NCBI GenBank assembly: GCA_027003075.1
Contig: JALWYV010000040.1
Span: forward strand, 1 to 64,000
Direction: 5' to 3'
From: Caldifarciminota bacterium
GTDB lineage: Bacteria > Hydrothermota > Hydrothermia > LBFQ01
Length of the DNA stretch: 64,000 nt
Shown piece after piece: positions 17,166 through 25,426 of this stretch. The notes below the pieces were generated by a model. It was not told where the DNA came from and searched no databases. It saw only the letters and a program-made list of their open reading frames with translations. How positions within the stretch are numbered: position 1 is the stretch's first letter; each line of letters starts with the position of its first letter. The position numbers and the translations under genes were made by a program.

Positions 17166-18401
17166 ATGTTATTGCTTCTAACCTACCTCGGGGAGATAAA
17201 CACCGTAGCGTCGGTGGACGTGGATGGTGACGGTAATTACGAGGCCTTCGTGGGTACGTCCACGGGCCTCTACCTCTTTGAGGATGGTCCCTCCTCCTCC
17301 CCCAGAAAGGTGGATGGCATATCGGTACCCGTCCTCCACATATCGTACTACGACGATGGAAGGCTCCTCCTGACTCTGGACGATATGTTTACCCCTCTGG
17401 TCCTCATGTCCTCCGATACGCGGGAGTTCAAGTCACTCAAGGTTACCGGTAAGTACAGCAAGGCCTTCGCCCTTAACGGCAGGATATACGTTCTATCCGA
17501 AAGCGGCCTCTTCGTCCTTGACGGGGACTCCCTCGCCATGGTGTTGGACGGGGCAAGGGACGTTACGGTATGCGGTGCGGGAGGACACAGGAGGGTATTT
17601 TCCACGTCGGACAACCTCACCCTCGTCGTCGGGGCGGACGGTGTGGACACCCTCAACCTTGGGTCCTCCTTCGTGATATGTGGGGATACGGCCGTGTACA
17701 CGGAGTTCGGTGCCATAACCTTTAAGGGAAGGAGACCGGTAATCACGTTTAAAAACTTCGCCTACGAACCCCACACCACGGTTGACGGTATAAGCCTGAA
17801 GGTCAGGAACGGGATGCTAAGCGTCAACGGTGTGATAAGGGGAGAGAGCCGGGTGGCGTCCTTCTACGCCTACGAGGGAAGGCTATACCTCCTTTACGGC
17901 CGGGCCAACGTCAACTTCCTGCCCCTTTACAAACCCTTCGTACGGGCATCCTTCCCCTTCACTATGAAGATGGGGATACGCGAGGTGAACGTCTTAGATC
18001 TGAACCTGATGAACTCCGTCTCCGTGGGGATAATGCCCGTGTCTCCGGGTGAGTACGCCGTAAAGGTGGGCGAAAAGACGGTGAATCTCCAGATAAACCG
18101 TCCCGGTGAGTACGACCTCTCCTCCCATCTCTCCGGCACCTCCCCCGTATCATTATCCTACACCTCCGATGGTGTGGAAATCTACATCAATCTCCAGCAA
18201 CCAGCCTACGTGGACGTTACCATAGTCAACTTTACGGGTAAGGTGGTCAAGCATCTGTTCTCCGGATACAGGAGAGGATCATTTAAGCTTACATGGGAAG
18301 GTACCTTAAACGGAGGGAGGGTGGCCCGCAGGGGGGTTTACTTCGTACAGGTGAAGATCAACGGCAGGACTTACAATAAACGCTTCGTATGGTTGAGATA
18401 A
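17166..18401 (+). CDS. Exported protein with FlgD/CTD-like C-terminal domain
   Basis: A 411-residue protein of unknown role. The leader is MLLLLTYLG, followed by one FG-GAP-like calcium loop (DVDGDGNYEAFVG) and beta-rich sequence that looks like an irregular propeller. The last 60 residues (VDVTIVNFTGKVVKHLFSG ... SFKLTWEGTLNGGRVARRG VYFVQVKING) match the FlgD-Ig-like variant of the T9SS-type sorting tail. It follows the TPR gene by 2 bases, and its last 13 bases overlap the CCA-enzyme gene. Confidence 0.7.
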   Translation: MLLLLTYLGEINTVASVDVDGDGNYEAFVGTSTGLYLFEDGPSSSPRKVDGISVPVLHISYYDDGRLLLTLDDMFTPLVLMSSDTREFKSLKVTGKYSKAFALNGRIYVLSESGLFVLDGDSLAMVLDGARDVTVCGAGGHRRVFSTSDNLTLVVGADGVDTLNLGSSFVICGDTAVYTEFGAITFKGRRPVITFKNFAYEPHTTVDGISLKVRNGMLSVNGVIRGESRVASFYAYEGRLYLLYGRANVNFLPLYKPFVRASFPFTMKMGIREVNVLDLNLMNSVSVGIMPVSPGEYAVKVGEKTVNLQINRPGEYDLSSHLSGTSPVSLSYTSDGVEIYINLQQPAYVDVTIVNFTGKVVKHLFSGYRRGSFKLTWEGTLNGGRVARRGVYFVQVKINGRTYNKRFVWLR

Positions 18402-19774
18402 TACGATCCATCCTCACCTCCCGGCCATGGTACGAGTGGATACCGAGGGACGCTTTCCTCGTGGGTGGGAGCGTTCGGGACCTCCTTTTGGGTAAGGTTC
18501 CGAAGGACTGGGACATAGCCCTGTGGGAGCCGGAGAAGGTTGGGCGCCTTCTGGCGAGGGAGTTCAGGGGTGCCTTCGTGCCTCTCGGTGAGGAGTTCGG
18601 CATATACAGGGTCGTTCTCGGAGGGGAGCAGATAGACCTCACCCGCATACAGGGGAACATATACGACGACCTCCTCAAGAGGGATCTAACCATAAACGCC
18701 ATAGCCGTTTCCCTGAACGGCTGGGAGATGATAGACCCCTTCATGGGTGTCAACGATATAAGGGGCAGGATCGTACGGATGACCTCGGAGGAGAACCTGA
18801 GGGCCGATCCTCTCCGCCTACTCAGGGTATTCCGCTTCGCGGCGACCCTGGGCTTTGAGATAGAACACCGTACCCTGATGGCCGTGAGTAGTAACGCCCA
18901 CCTCATAAGGGACGTGGCCCCGGAGAGGGTACTCTACGAGTTGAAGTTCGTACTCTCCTCCCACAACTTCCACGACATGATCAGTCTCATGGCAGATACC
19001 GGCCTGCTGTTCCACATCTTCCCGGAGCTGGACGAGCTGCGTAAACCCCTTCCGGGGCTGGATACGGACGTGTGGACGCATACCCTCCTCGCCCTCAGGA
19101 GGCTCAACGTCGCCCTCAACACGCTGGAGGACGGCCCCTTCACCTACTACCTCCACAGGTTAGACGCCATAAAGGGTAAGGAAGGCAGGCTCGCCATAGT
19201 CCTCGGAACCATGTTCCACGACGTCGGTAAACCGGCTACCTACAGGATGGACGAGAACGGTGAGATCTCCTTCCACGGACACGATTACGTTGGCTCTAAG
19301 ATCTTCAAGAGGGTGGGCAGGAGGCTCCGTATGAGCAACGACCTCGTAGATACCGTGGCCCTGCTCGTGGCCGAGCATATGCACCCCCACCTTCTGGCCA
19401 CACCGGACGTTACACGACGGGCCCTCTTCCGTTTCTACAGGCGGACGGGAGAGTGGGCTTTCCCTATAATACTACTCGCCTACGCCGACGCCCTGGCGAC
19501 CCCCCTGAGAGCCGAGGGGGTGGCGGGACAGCTGAGGCTCGCCCGTAAACTTGAGAACCTCCTGAGGGATCTGGAGGCCGAGGCGAAGAAACCACCGAGG
19601 CTCGTAACGGGCCACGACATTAAGGCCCTGGGACTTCCACCGGGGCCGGTTTATAAGAAGATACTGAACGAGATTGAGGAGATGAGAGCCGAAGGGACAG
19701 TAAAGACCCGCGAGGAGGCCCTGCAGATTCTGAAAGAACTCGTGGAAAAGTACAGGGAGAACGGTAAACGTTAA
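18389..19774 (+). CDS. cca: CCA-adding enzyme / poly(A) polymerase family with HD domain
   Basis: A class II tRNA nucleotidyltransferase that would build or repair the 3' CCA of tRNAs. The 461 residues show the nucleotidyltransferase core GGSVRDLLLG (26-35) with metal-binding DWD (40-42), the RRDLTINA-like motif KRDLTINAIAV, the DPLRLLRVFRFAA signature, and an HD domain (FHDVGKP near 270, HMHPHL downstream). CCA is needed here because both tRNA genes in the window lack an encoded CCA. A-adding or poly(A) polymerase activity cannot be excluded. The ATG at 18389 overlaps the preceding gene by 13 bases. Confidence 0.88.
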   Translation: MVEIIRSILTSRPWYEWIPRDAFLVGGSVRDLLLGKVPKDWDIALWEPEKVGRLLAREFRGAFVPLGEEFGIYRVVLGGEQIDLTRIQGNIYDDLLKRDLTINAIAVSLNGWEMIDPFMGVNDIRGRIVRMTSEENLRADPLRLLRVFRFAATLGFEIEHRTLMAVSSNAHLIRDVAPERVLYELKFVLSSHNFHDMISLMADTGLLFHIFPELDELRKPLPGLDTDVWTHTLLALRRLNVALNTLEDGPFTYYLHRLDAIKGKEGRLAIVLGTMFHDVGKPATYRMDENGEISFHGHDYVGSKIFKRVGRRLRMSNDLVDTVALLVAEHMHPHLLATPDVTRRALFRFYRRTGEWAFPIILLAYADALATPLRAEGVAGQLRLARKLENLLRDLEAEAKKPPRLVTGHDIKALGLPPGPVYKKILNEIEEMRAEGTVKTREEALQILKELVEKYRENGKR

Positions 19775-19784
19775 CCTCCACCCC

Positions 19785-19790
19785 TAAAAT
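19785..19790 (+). promoter_or_regulatory. -10 box TAAAAT of the YhaM-like gene
   Basis: TAAAAT 8 bases before the ATG at 19799, in the 24-base gap after cca. Confidence 0.5.
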
Positions 19791-19798
19791 AGCCGGCT

Positions 19799-20617
19799 AT
19801 GTGGATTTCCGGGGTCAAGGAGAGCAAGGAGGGGGCGGAGGTCGTATTCAAGGGTGTGGTTCTAAGGAAAAAAGGGCAGTACAGGTACAGGGTCTTTGAT
19901 AAGACGGGTGAGATATGGATTGACTCGGATACACCCCTGACGGAGGGGAGGGCGTACGAGTTCAGAGGGAGGTACAAGGGGGGAGTGGTGATGGTGGAGG
20001 AGGCCAGAGAGCTGGAGGAGGTGGACGTCTCCGACTTCCTTCCCTTCGCCGAAAACCCGGAGGAAAACGAGCGCCGGTTCTGGAACGTCGTGGACAGCGT
20101 ATCCGACGTCCGGCTGAGGGAGTTCCTCCGTTTCGTATTTGAACCTATATGGGACGACTTCAGGAAGGGCGTGGCGGCCAAGAAGTACCATCACGCCTAC
20201 ATAGGGGGCCTCTTAGAACATACGGCCAACGTGGGTGAGATAGCCTTGAAGGTGGCTCCCATGTACGTCAAGGACGGTGTAAGGGTGGATCTGGTGATAG
20301 CCGGCGCCCTCCTCCACGACATAGGCAAGGTGTGGGAACTTAAACTCTTCCCGAAGTTTGAGTACCACGAGGATTACGGGAAGTGGGGACACATATTCAT
20401 GGGTGCATCCTTCGTCAAGGAGAAGGGGAGGGAGTTCGGTCTACCGGAGGACCTCTTGCTTGACCTCGTCCACGTAATACTCGCCCATCACGGGGAGTAC
20501 GCGAAGGGAAGCCCGGTCACGCCGAAGATCCCCGAGGCTCTCCTCGTGCATCTCATAGACAACTTAGACGCACAGATGAACCACGTACTCAAGTCGGATC
20601 GGGAGAACGGTGGGTGA
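19799..20617 (+). CDS. YhaM-type 3'-5' exoribonuclease (OB fold plus HD domain)
   Basis: A 272-residue protein with the domain order of YhaM, a 3'-5' exonuclease trimming RNA ends: an N-terminal OB-like fold (about 1-75, ending in YKGGVVMVEEARELE) and an HD phosphohydrolase domain. The HD metal ligands are visible: KKYHHAYIGGLLEHT (His131, His141), LLHDIGK (His173-Asp174), HIFMGA and ILAHHGEY. Family members are about 310 residues, so this is slightly short. The GTG of rluD overlaps its stop, so it forms an operon with rluD. Confidence 0.82.
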   Translation: MWISGVKESKEGAEVVFKGVVLRKKGQYRYRVFDKTGEIWIDSDTPLTEGRAYEFRGRYKGGVVMVEEARELEEVDVSDFLPFAENPEENERRFWNVVDSVSDVRLREFLRFVFEPIWDDFRKGVAAKKYHHAYIGGLLEHTANVGEIALKVAPMYVKDGVRVDLVIAGALLHDIGKVWELKLFPKFEYHEDYGKWGHIFMGASFVKEKGREFGLPEDLLLDLVHVILAHHGEYAKGSPVTPKIPEALLVHLIDNLDAQMNHVLKSDRENGG

Positions 20618-21596
20618 AAGGAAAGTAAGGCACTTTAAAAGGCGCGTCACCCCTAAGAGCGCCGGCATGAGGCTTGACACCTACATATACGTGAGCGGGG
20701 CCGGGGTCTCCCGGACCCAGATCCAGAGGGCGATAAAGGAGGGGAAGGTGAAGGTCAACGGAAGGGTGGCGCGGGCCAGTTATAAGGTCAAGGCCGGAGA
20801 CCTGATAGAAGCGGAATTGGAGTACTACGAACCCCCGTCCGAGATCGTACCCGAAGAGGGGGAGGTGGACGTACTCTACGAGGACGACGACATAATCGTC
20901 ATAAACAAGGCAGCCGGTGCTGTCGTTCACCCCGCCAAAGGTCACTTTACGGGAACCATAGTTAACGTACTCTACAACAGGCTCCTCAACGCCCCCGGTG
21001 CGGAGAGGAAACGGCCAGGAATAGTCCACCGGCTGGACAAGGACACCTCCGGTGTCATGGTTATAGGGAAGTCGGAACTGGCCGTAAGAGACCTGGCCCG
21101 TCAGATGGCCACGAAGGAGGCGAGGCGGGTGTACCTCGCGGTAGTCTGGGGAAGGGTGGAGAAAGCCGGAACGGTTGAGGCCCCGATCGGGAGACACCCT
21201 ATATACCGGGAGCGTATGGCGATCACCGTTATAAACGCCAAGTCGGCCATAACGGACTACCGTCCCCTTGAAGTTTTCCCTTACGCCACCCTCCTTGAGG
21301 TATCCCTCCGCACGGGCAGAACCCACCAGATAAGGGTCCACATGGAGTACATCGGTCACCCCATAATCGGGGACCCCGTTTACTCCGGCAGGGACGTTGG
21401 AAAGATAACGCGGGTACTCAGGGGAGAGAACGCACCGGTGGAGGAGATCCTTACCCTCATAGACCGTCAGGCCCTGCACGCCCACAGGCTCACGATAAGA
21501 CACCCCCGTACGGGTAGAACGATGGAGTTCGTGGCTCCCCTTCCGGAGGATATGGACCGCCTGTTGAACTTCCTCCGCACCCGATCTAAAGGTTAG
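20610..21596 (+). CDS. rluD: RluD-family 23S rRNA pseudouridine synthase
   Basis: Converts uridines in 23S rRNA, probably helix 69, to pseudouridine. The 328 residues contain an S4 RNA-binding domain (about 17-75: MRLDTYIYVSGAGVSRTQIQ, KVNGRVARASYKVKAGD) and the RluA-family catalytic domain. The catalytic Asp is in IVHRLDKDTSGVMV, and RTHQIRVHMEYIGHPIIGD is the second signature. Starts GTG at 20610, overlapping the stop of the YhaM-like gene by 8 bases. RluC or RluB-type targets are less likely given the S4 domain and motif spacing. Confidence 0.88.
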   Translation: MGERKVRHFKRRVTPKSAGMRLDTYIYVSGAGVSRTQIQRAIKEGKVKVNGRVARASYKVKAGDLIEAELEYYEPPSEIVPEEGEVDVLYEDDDIIVINKAAGAVVHPAKGHFTGTIVNVLYNRLLNAPGAERKRPGIVHRLDKDTSGVMVIGKSELAVRDLARQMATKEARRVYLAVVWGRVEKAGTVEAPIGRHPIYRERMAITVINAKSAITDYRPLEVFPYATLLEVSLRTGRTHQIRVHMEYIGHPIIGDPVYSGRDVGKITRVLRGENAPVEEILTLIDRQALHAHRLTIRHPRTGRTMEFVAPLPEDMDRLLNFLRTRSKG

Positions 21597-21616
21597 AAAA
21601 GGAAAGAGGCCAGCCG

Positions 21617-21622
21617 TATAAT
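21617..21622 (+). promoter_or_regulatory. -10 box TATAAT of the rpsL operon
   Basis: TATAAT 8 bases before the rpsL ATG. TTAGAA at 21593-21598 is a possible -35 with an 18-base spacer. The most expressed gene set in the window thus also appears to start without a leader. Confidence 0.65.
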
Positions 21623-21630
21623 ACCCGCCT

Positions 21631-22005
21631 ATGCCGACCATTAACCAGTTAGTGAGGTACGGGAGGAAGAAGAGGAAGAAAAAGACGAAGTCTCCCGCGT
21701 TAGAAGGTAACCCTCAGAAGAAGGGGACGTGTATTCGCGTTTACACTACGACGCCTAAGAAGCCGAACTCGGCCCTCCGTAAGGTGGCCAAAGTGAGGCT
21801 TTCCAACGGGAAAGAGGTCATCGCCTACATTCCCGGCGAGGGCCACAACCTTCAGGAACACTCCACGGTTCTCGTGAGGGGTGGGCGAGTGAAGGACCTT
21901 CCGGGTGTTAAGTACCACATCATCAGGGGTGTGTACGACGCCGCCGGTGTCGCTGGCAGGCGTAACTCGCGTTCCAAGTACGGCACTCCAAGGCCAAAGG
22001 AGTAA
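21631..22005 (+). CDS. rpsL: 30S ribosomal protein S12
   Basis: A 124-residue S12 protein, the decoding-site protein of the small subunit. It has the standard [12 protein letters not shown] start, the [19 protein letters not shown] core with Lys residues tied to streptomycin response, [10 protein letters not shown] and the [14 protein letters not shown] segment. It lies first in the operon, 13 bases before rpsG. A -10 box rather than a Shine-Dalgarno sequence precedes it. Confidence 0.98.
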   Translation: MPTINQLVRYGRKKRKKKTKSPALEGNPQKKGTCIRVYTTTPKKPNSALRKVAKVRLSNGKEVIAYIPGEGHNLQEHSTVLVRGGRVKDLPGVKYHIIRGVYDAAGVAGRRNSRSKYGTPRPKE

Positions 22006-22018
22006 ATAAGGAGGAGCC

Positions 22019-22486
22019 ATGAGAAGGAGAAGGGCACCTGAGAGAAAAGTTGTACCCGATCCGGTTTACAAGAGCGAACTGGTCGCGAAGTTCATAAACA
22101 ACCTGATGTGGGACGGGGAGAAAACCAAAGCCCAGAAGATCTTTTATAAGGCCATGGAACTCATAGCAGAGAGAACGGGTGAAAATCCCCTTGACGTCTT
22201 CCACAAGGCCATAGAGAACGTGAAACCCTCCGTTGAGGTGAGGTCCCGCCGTATAGGCGGTGCCAACTACCAGATCCCCGTTGAGGTCCGCCCCAAGAGG
22301 CAGACCTCCCTCGCCATAAAGTGGATAATAAGGGCTGCCCGTAGCAGGCCCGGTCGCAGGATGTACGAGAAGCTCGCCGCCGAGATCATAGACGCCTACA
22401 AGGGCACCGGGAACGCCGTCAAGACCCGCGAGAACGTTCACAAGATGGCCGAGGCTAACAGGGTATTTGCCCACTTCAGATGGTAG
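22019..22486 (+). CDS. rpsG: 30S ribosomal protein S7
   Basis: A 155-residue S7 protein that organises the 3' domain of 16S rRNA. It starts [15 protein letters not shown] and contains [32 protein letters not shown] and the basic C-terminal helix region [29 protein letters not shown] (22008-22016) before the ATG is a clear Shine-Dalgarno sequence, as expected for an internal operon gene. In most bacteria fusA and tuf follow; here neither does. Confidence 0.98.
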   Translation: MRRRRAPERKVVPDPVYKSELVAKFINNLMWDGEKTKAQKIFYKAMELIAERTGENPLDVFHKAIENVKPSVEVRSRRIGGANYQIPVEVRPKRQTSLAIKWIIRAARSRPGRRMYEKLAAEIIDAYKGTGNAVKTRENVHKMAEANRVFAHFRW

Positions 22487-22496
22487 GAGGAAGAAA

Positions 22497-22850
22497 ATGA
22501 GCCGGTGGAAGCAGTACCAGATAGCGAAGCAGCAGAAGAGGAAGATCAACGCCAAACTGGACAAGGCCTTCCTTAAGATAAAGGACCTTCTGGTGGTCGG
22601 CAAGTACGACGAGGCGCGGGAGATGGCCAACAGGATGCTCATGAAGTATCCCACCCACATGAAGAGCTGGCGTCTGGTAAAGCTGGTGGACGCATGGCAG
22701 AACGTGGTGGGAGACTCCTTCTCCAGCATGAAGGCCAGCGAGAGGAGGAGGGTAATAAAGGCCCTCGTTCAGGAGTACAAGACGAACGACTTCATAACTC
22801 CCGAAACTCTGGAGAAGAGGATCAGGGAGATAGGTGGGACGCAAGTTTAA
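22497..22850 (+). CDS. Unknown 117-residue basic protein in the S12-S7 operon
   Basis: No recognised family. I start it at ATG 22497, preceded by TAGGAGGAAG, rather than at an upstream codon inside rpsG. The product is basic and helical: SRWKQYQIAKQQKRKINAKL, then a helix pair resembling one TPR unit (LVVGKYDEAREMANRMLMKY) and a C-terminal segment KALVQEYKTNDFITPETLEK. The position, directly after rpsG with 10 bases between, and the charge suggest a ribosome- or RNA-linked role; that is inference. The stop overlaps the methyltransferase start. Confidence 0.7.
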   Translation: MSRWKQYQIAKQQKRKINAKLDKAFLKIKDLLVVGKYDEAREMANRMLMKYPTHMKSWRLVKLVDAWQNVVGDSFSSMKASERRRVIKALVQEYKTNDFITPETLEKRIREIGGTQV

Positions 22851-23424
22851 TCCGGAGTACGCCCACGTACTCCATTCCACGTCACGGTGGTGGTACGAGC
22901 CTCCTGAGAGGCTCGTTTTTTTGTTTGATATGGGTAGAGGTAAGAGGATACTTGAAGTCGGTGTGGGGACGGGGTACTTCCTGCTACATCTGGCCCGCAT
23001 GTATCCGGAGGTGGAGTTTATAGGAACGGACGTTCAGGAGGAGATGTTGAAAATAGCGAAGGAGAGAGCGAAAGGTTTGAAGAACGTTCAACTCTTAAAA
23101 AACGACGAGGACGGATTACCTGTAGAGAGAGACAGTATAGACGGTGTCCTCCTGGCCCACTCCTTCCACGAGCTGGAGCGTCCCAATACCATGTTAAAAG
23201 AGGTGATGAGGGTCCTCCGTCCCGGAGGAAAGGTGGTGGTAGTGGACTGGAAACCCGTACCCACGCCCTTCGGACCACCGGTGTCGGAGAGAGTGCCGGT
23301 GGAAGAGGTTTTGAATTCCCTTGAAAGGGTAGGGTTTGCGAACGTCAGGGAGTACGACCTCTACCCCTATCACTACGTGGTGACAGGAATAAAGGGATTG
23401 CCGTCTCCCGGGTATGGGAGATAA
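22834..23424 (+). CDS. Class I SAM-dependent methyltransferase
   Basis: A 196-residue methyltransferase. Motif I is ILEVGVGTGYFLLHLA (about 39-54), followed by the acidic EFIGTDVQEEML, and post-motif DGVLLAHSFHELERP and VLRPGGKVVVVDW, as in the UbiE/Methyltransf_11 group. Substrate cannot be told from sequence; the opening FNPEYAHVLHSTSRWWYEPPERL is shared by small soluble methyltransferases acting on small molecules. It starts with GTG and overlaps the upstream gene by 17 bases, so it is tied to the rpsL-rpsG transcript. It converges on the RsbU-like gene with a 6-base gap. Confidence 0.8.
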   Translation: MGRKFNPEYAHVLHSTSRWWYEPPERLVFLFDMGRGKRILEVGVGTGYFLLHLARMYPEVEFIGTDVQEEMLKIAKERAKGLKNVQLLKNDEDGLPVERDSIDGVLLAHSFHELERPNTMLKEVMRVLRPGGKVVVVDWKPVPTPFGPPVSERVPVEEVLNSLERVGFANVREYDLYPYHYVVTGIKGLPSPGYGR

Positions 23425-23430
23425 AGTACT

Positions 23431-24957
23431 TCAGGCCTTCTCCCGTCGTATTATCAGCAGGGTTATATCGTCCGACTGGGGCGCCCCCCTGGTGAAGGCA
23501 CTTATGCTGTCTAAGATGGCGTCCTTTATCTCCTCAGCGGATGCCCCTTTACTTGCCACAGAGTAGAAGAGATCCTTCAGCCTCTTTTCACCGAACTGCT
23601 CGCCGTTCAGGTTTACGGCCTCCGTAATACCGTCCGAGTAGAGCATGATAACGTCCCCCGCATCCATGTTTATGCTCCTCTCCTCCAGGACCTCCTCAAG
23701 GACGTCCCTGTCTAACATGGAGAGTCCGACGGGCGCACCTTCAAGCTCAAGGAAAACCGCCTTATCGCGGGCGGCGCTGTAGTAGAGCGGTGGGTTGTGT
23801 CCGGCCGATGTGAGTAAAACTTCCCCCTTAGTGGGGTGCAGGGCCGCTATGCCACAGGTTATGTACATGTCGTCGGGTATCTCACCCACTATGCTCTCGT
23901 GGGCCTTCAGGAGAAGTTCCTTGGGGGAGGAGGAGATAGGAGCCTCGGAGTGGATTATCGTCCGGAACATTACCATCACTAAGGAGCCTCCCACACCTTT
24001 ACCGGAGACGTCCGCCACCAGAAAGCCCCACTGACCACCGAGCATGCGGAAGTAGTCGTAGTAGTCTCCACCCACGACGAGGGCCGGGTGATACGCGGCC
24101 GTGAACTCGTATCCGGGCATACGGGGCATGGATCTCGGAAGCAGGATGCTCTGGATCCTCCGGGCCACCTCCACCTCGTGCTTCAGTCTCTCGGACTCAA
24201 TGAGTTTTTCCTGAGCCTGTTTCAACTGGCGGGTCATGTTACGTATGGCGTCGGCTATGAGACCTATTTCGTCGTTGCTCCTGACCCTGACCTCGTGATC
24301 CAGGTTACCCTTACCGATCTCCTCCAGATCCTCTATGAGGACCTGAATGTTCCGTGTTATCATGCGGGAGAATACCCAGCTTATGGCGGCACCGCCGATT
24401 ATGGCCAGAAGACCTATGAGGGCGAGGAACTTCCGGGTGCTTTCCGCCGCCTCGTTGATCGCGTCCTTTGAGAGGAATATGTAGACCTTTCCGAGACGTT
24501 TACCCCGTATACGGTCTATCATAGGGAGTTCTACGCCTATGGCTGCTCCACTTTCAAAGAGCTTGATAATTATGGGTTTATTCGCAAGTTTATCCTTTAT
24601 CTCCTTGTAAACCTTTATGTTCTTTACCTTGTAGGGTTTATCTTTCAGGAGTATGCTATCGCTATGGGATACGAGAATACCCCTGTTGTCTACCACGACG
24701 GCTTTCAGGACACCGGGGTTTGAGCGTTTAAGACCCGTAGTTATGCTTACGAGGGTCAGGTCGTCCTCCTGAAGCAGGGCCTCGGCCGCCTGAGAAGCGA
24801 GGAACTTGGCCAGGGAGATTCCCCTCCACTCCACCTGCTCCCGTATCTTTATGGATACCGTTCGGGTTATAACCAGGGTGGAAACCACTATGACCACGAC
24901 AAGAAGTAAGGTGAACAGGCCGAAAAACTTCAGGGAAAGCGGAACTTTCGCCTTCAT
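23431..24957 (-). CDS. Membrane-bound RsbU-type PP2C phosphatase with HAMP
   Basis: A 508-residue sensor phosphatase. Order: membrane helix near residues 10-30, an extracytoplasmic sensor of about 130 residues, a second helix (FLALIGLLAIIGGAAISWVF), a HAMP domain, a short coiled coil (KQAQEKLIESERLKHEVEVA) and a SpoIIE/RsbU PP2C domain. The PP2C metal motifs are GGDYYDYF, FLVADVSGKG, MLYSDGITEA and QSDDITLLI. It probably dephosphorylates an anti-sigma antagonist in a partner-switching pathway. I start it at ATG 24957; a TTG two codons upstream is possible. It is coupled to the RsbW-like gene upstream. Confidence 0.88.
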   Translation of the reverse strand: MKAKVPLSLKFFGLFTLLLVVVIVVSTLVITRTVSIKIREQVEWRGISLAKFLASQAAEALLQEDDLTLVSITTGLKRSNPGVLKAVVVDNRGILVSHSDSILLKDKPYKVKNIKVYKEIKDKLANKPIIIKLFESGAAIGVELPMIDRIRGKRLGKVYIFLSKDAINEAAESTRKFLALIGLLAIIGGAAISWVFSRMITRNIQVLIEDLEEIGKGNLDHEVRVRSNDEIGLIADAIRNMTRQLKQAQEKLIESERLKHEVEVARRIQSILLPRSMPRMPGYEFTAAYHPALVVGGDYYDYFRMLGGQWGFLVADVSGKGVGGSLVMVMFRTIIHSEAPISSSPKELLLKAHESIVGEIPDDMYITCGIAALHPTKGEVLLTSAGHNPPLYYSAARDKAVFLELEGAPVGLSMLDRDVLEEVLEERSINMDAGDVIMLYSDGITEAVNLNGEQFGEKRLKDLFYSVASKGASAEEIKDAILDSISAFTRGAPQSDDITLLIIRREKA

Positions 24958-24959
24958 CT

Positions 24960-25397
24960 TCAAAACCTCTTCTCTACCTGAAGGTACTTCCCGTTCTTCG
25001 TTTTCTTCCAGTAAACGGCGTCCGAGAGCTGGGCTATCAGGTGGAGACCTATCCCACCGACCTTACCCTCCTTCAGCCACCTGTTGAGATCCACGGCGTA
25101 GTTGCTCATGTTCTCCCTCATTCCGGGAGGGATCTTCCCCTTATCGTGAACCTTCAACATGAACCTGTGGTTCTTTTCGTCCACGTACAGGTCCACCCGT
25201 ATGGGACCTATTTCCCCGTTGTAGGCGTGTTTCATGGCGTTGGATACGGCCTCATCAAATATGGTTACCATATCCGCCACGACCTCCTCATCACGGGTGA
25301 ACTTCCTTACCGTCCTCTCAAGGACCTTCCTGATCTCCGTCATAACGTCCAAGAGGTCTGAAGATAGGGAGAGAGAAAACAATCTCCTGTAGGCCAT
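24960..25397 (-). CDS. RsbW/SpoIIAB-like anti-sigma factor kinase
   Basis: A 145-residue HATPase of the GHKL type. The N box FDEAVSNAMKHAYNG, the G1 motif VHDKGKI and the later GGIGLHLIAQLSD are present. Such kinases bind a sigma factor or a response partner and phosphorylate an STAS antagonist; the neighbouring RsbU-like phosphatase would reverse this. No STAS antagonist or sigma gene is in the window. Starts at ATG 25397 beside a TATAAT box; its stop lies within the start region of the phosphatase gene. Confidence 0.85.
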   Translation of the reverse strand: MAYRRLFSLSLSSDLLDVMTEIRKVLERTVRKFTRDEEVVADMVTIFDEAVSNAMKHAYNGEIGPIRVDLYVDEKNHRFMLKVHDKGKIPPGMRENMSNYAVDLNRWLKEGKVGGIGLHLIAQLSDAVYWKKTKNGKYLQVEKRF

Positions 25398-25408
25398 CGG
25401 TTTCCGGT

Positions 25409-25414
25409 ATTATA
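25409..25414 (-). promoter_or_regulatory. -10 box TATAAT of the RsbW-RsbU operon
   Basis: TATAAT on the minus strand 11 bases before the ATG at 25397. Confidence 0.65.
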
Positions 25415-25426
25415 AGGTAGCCCCGG

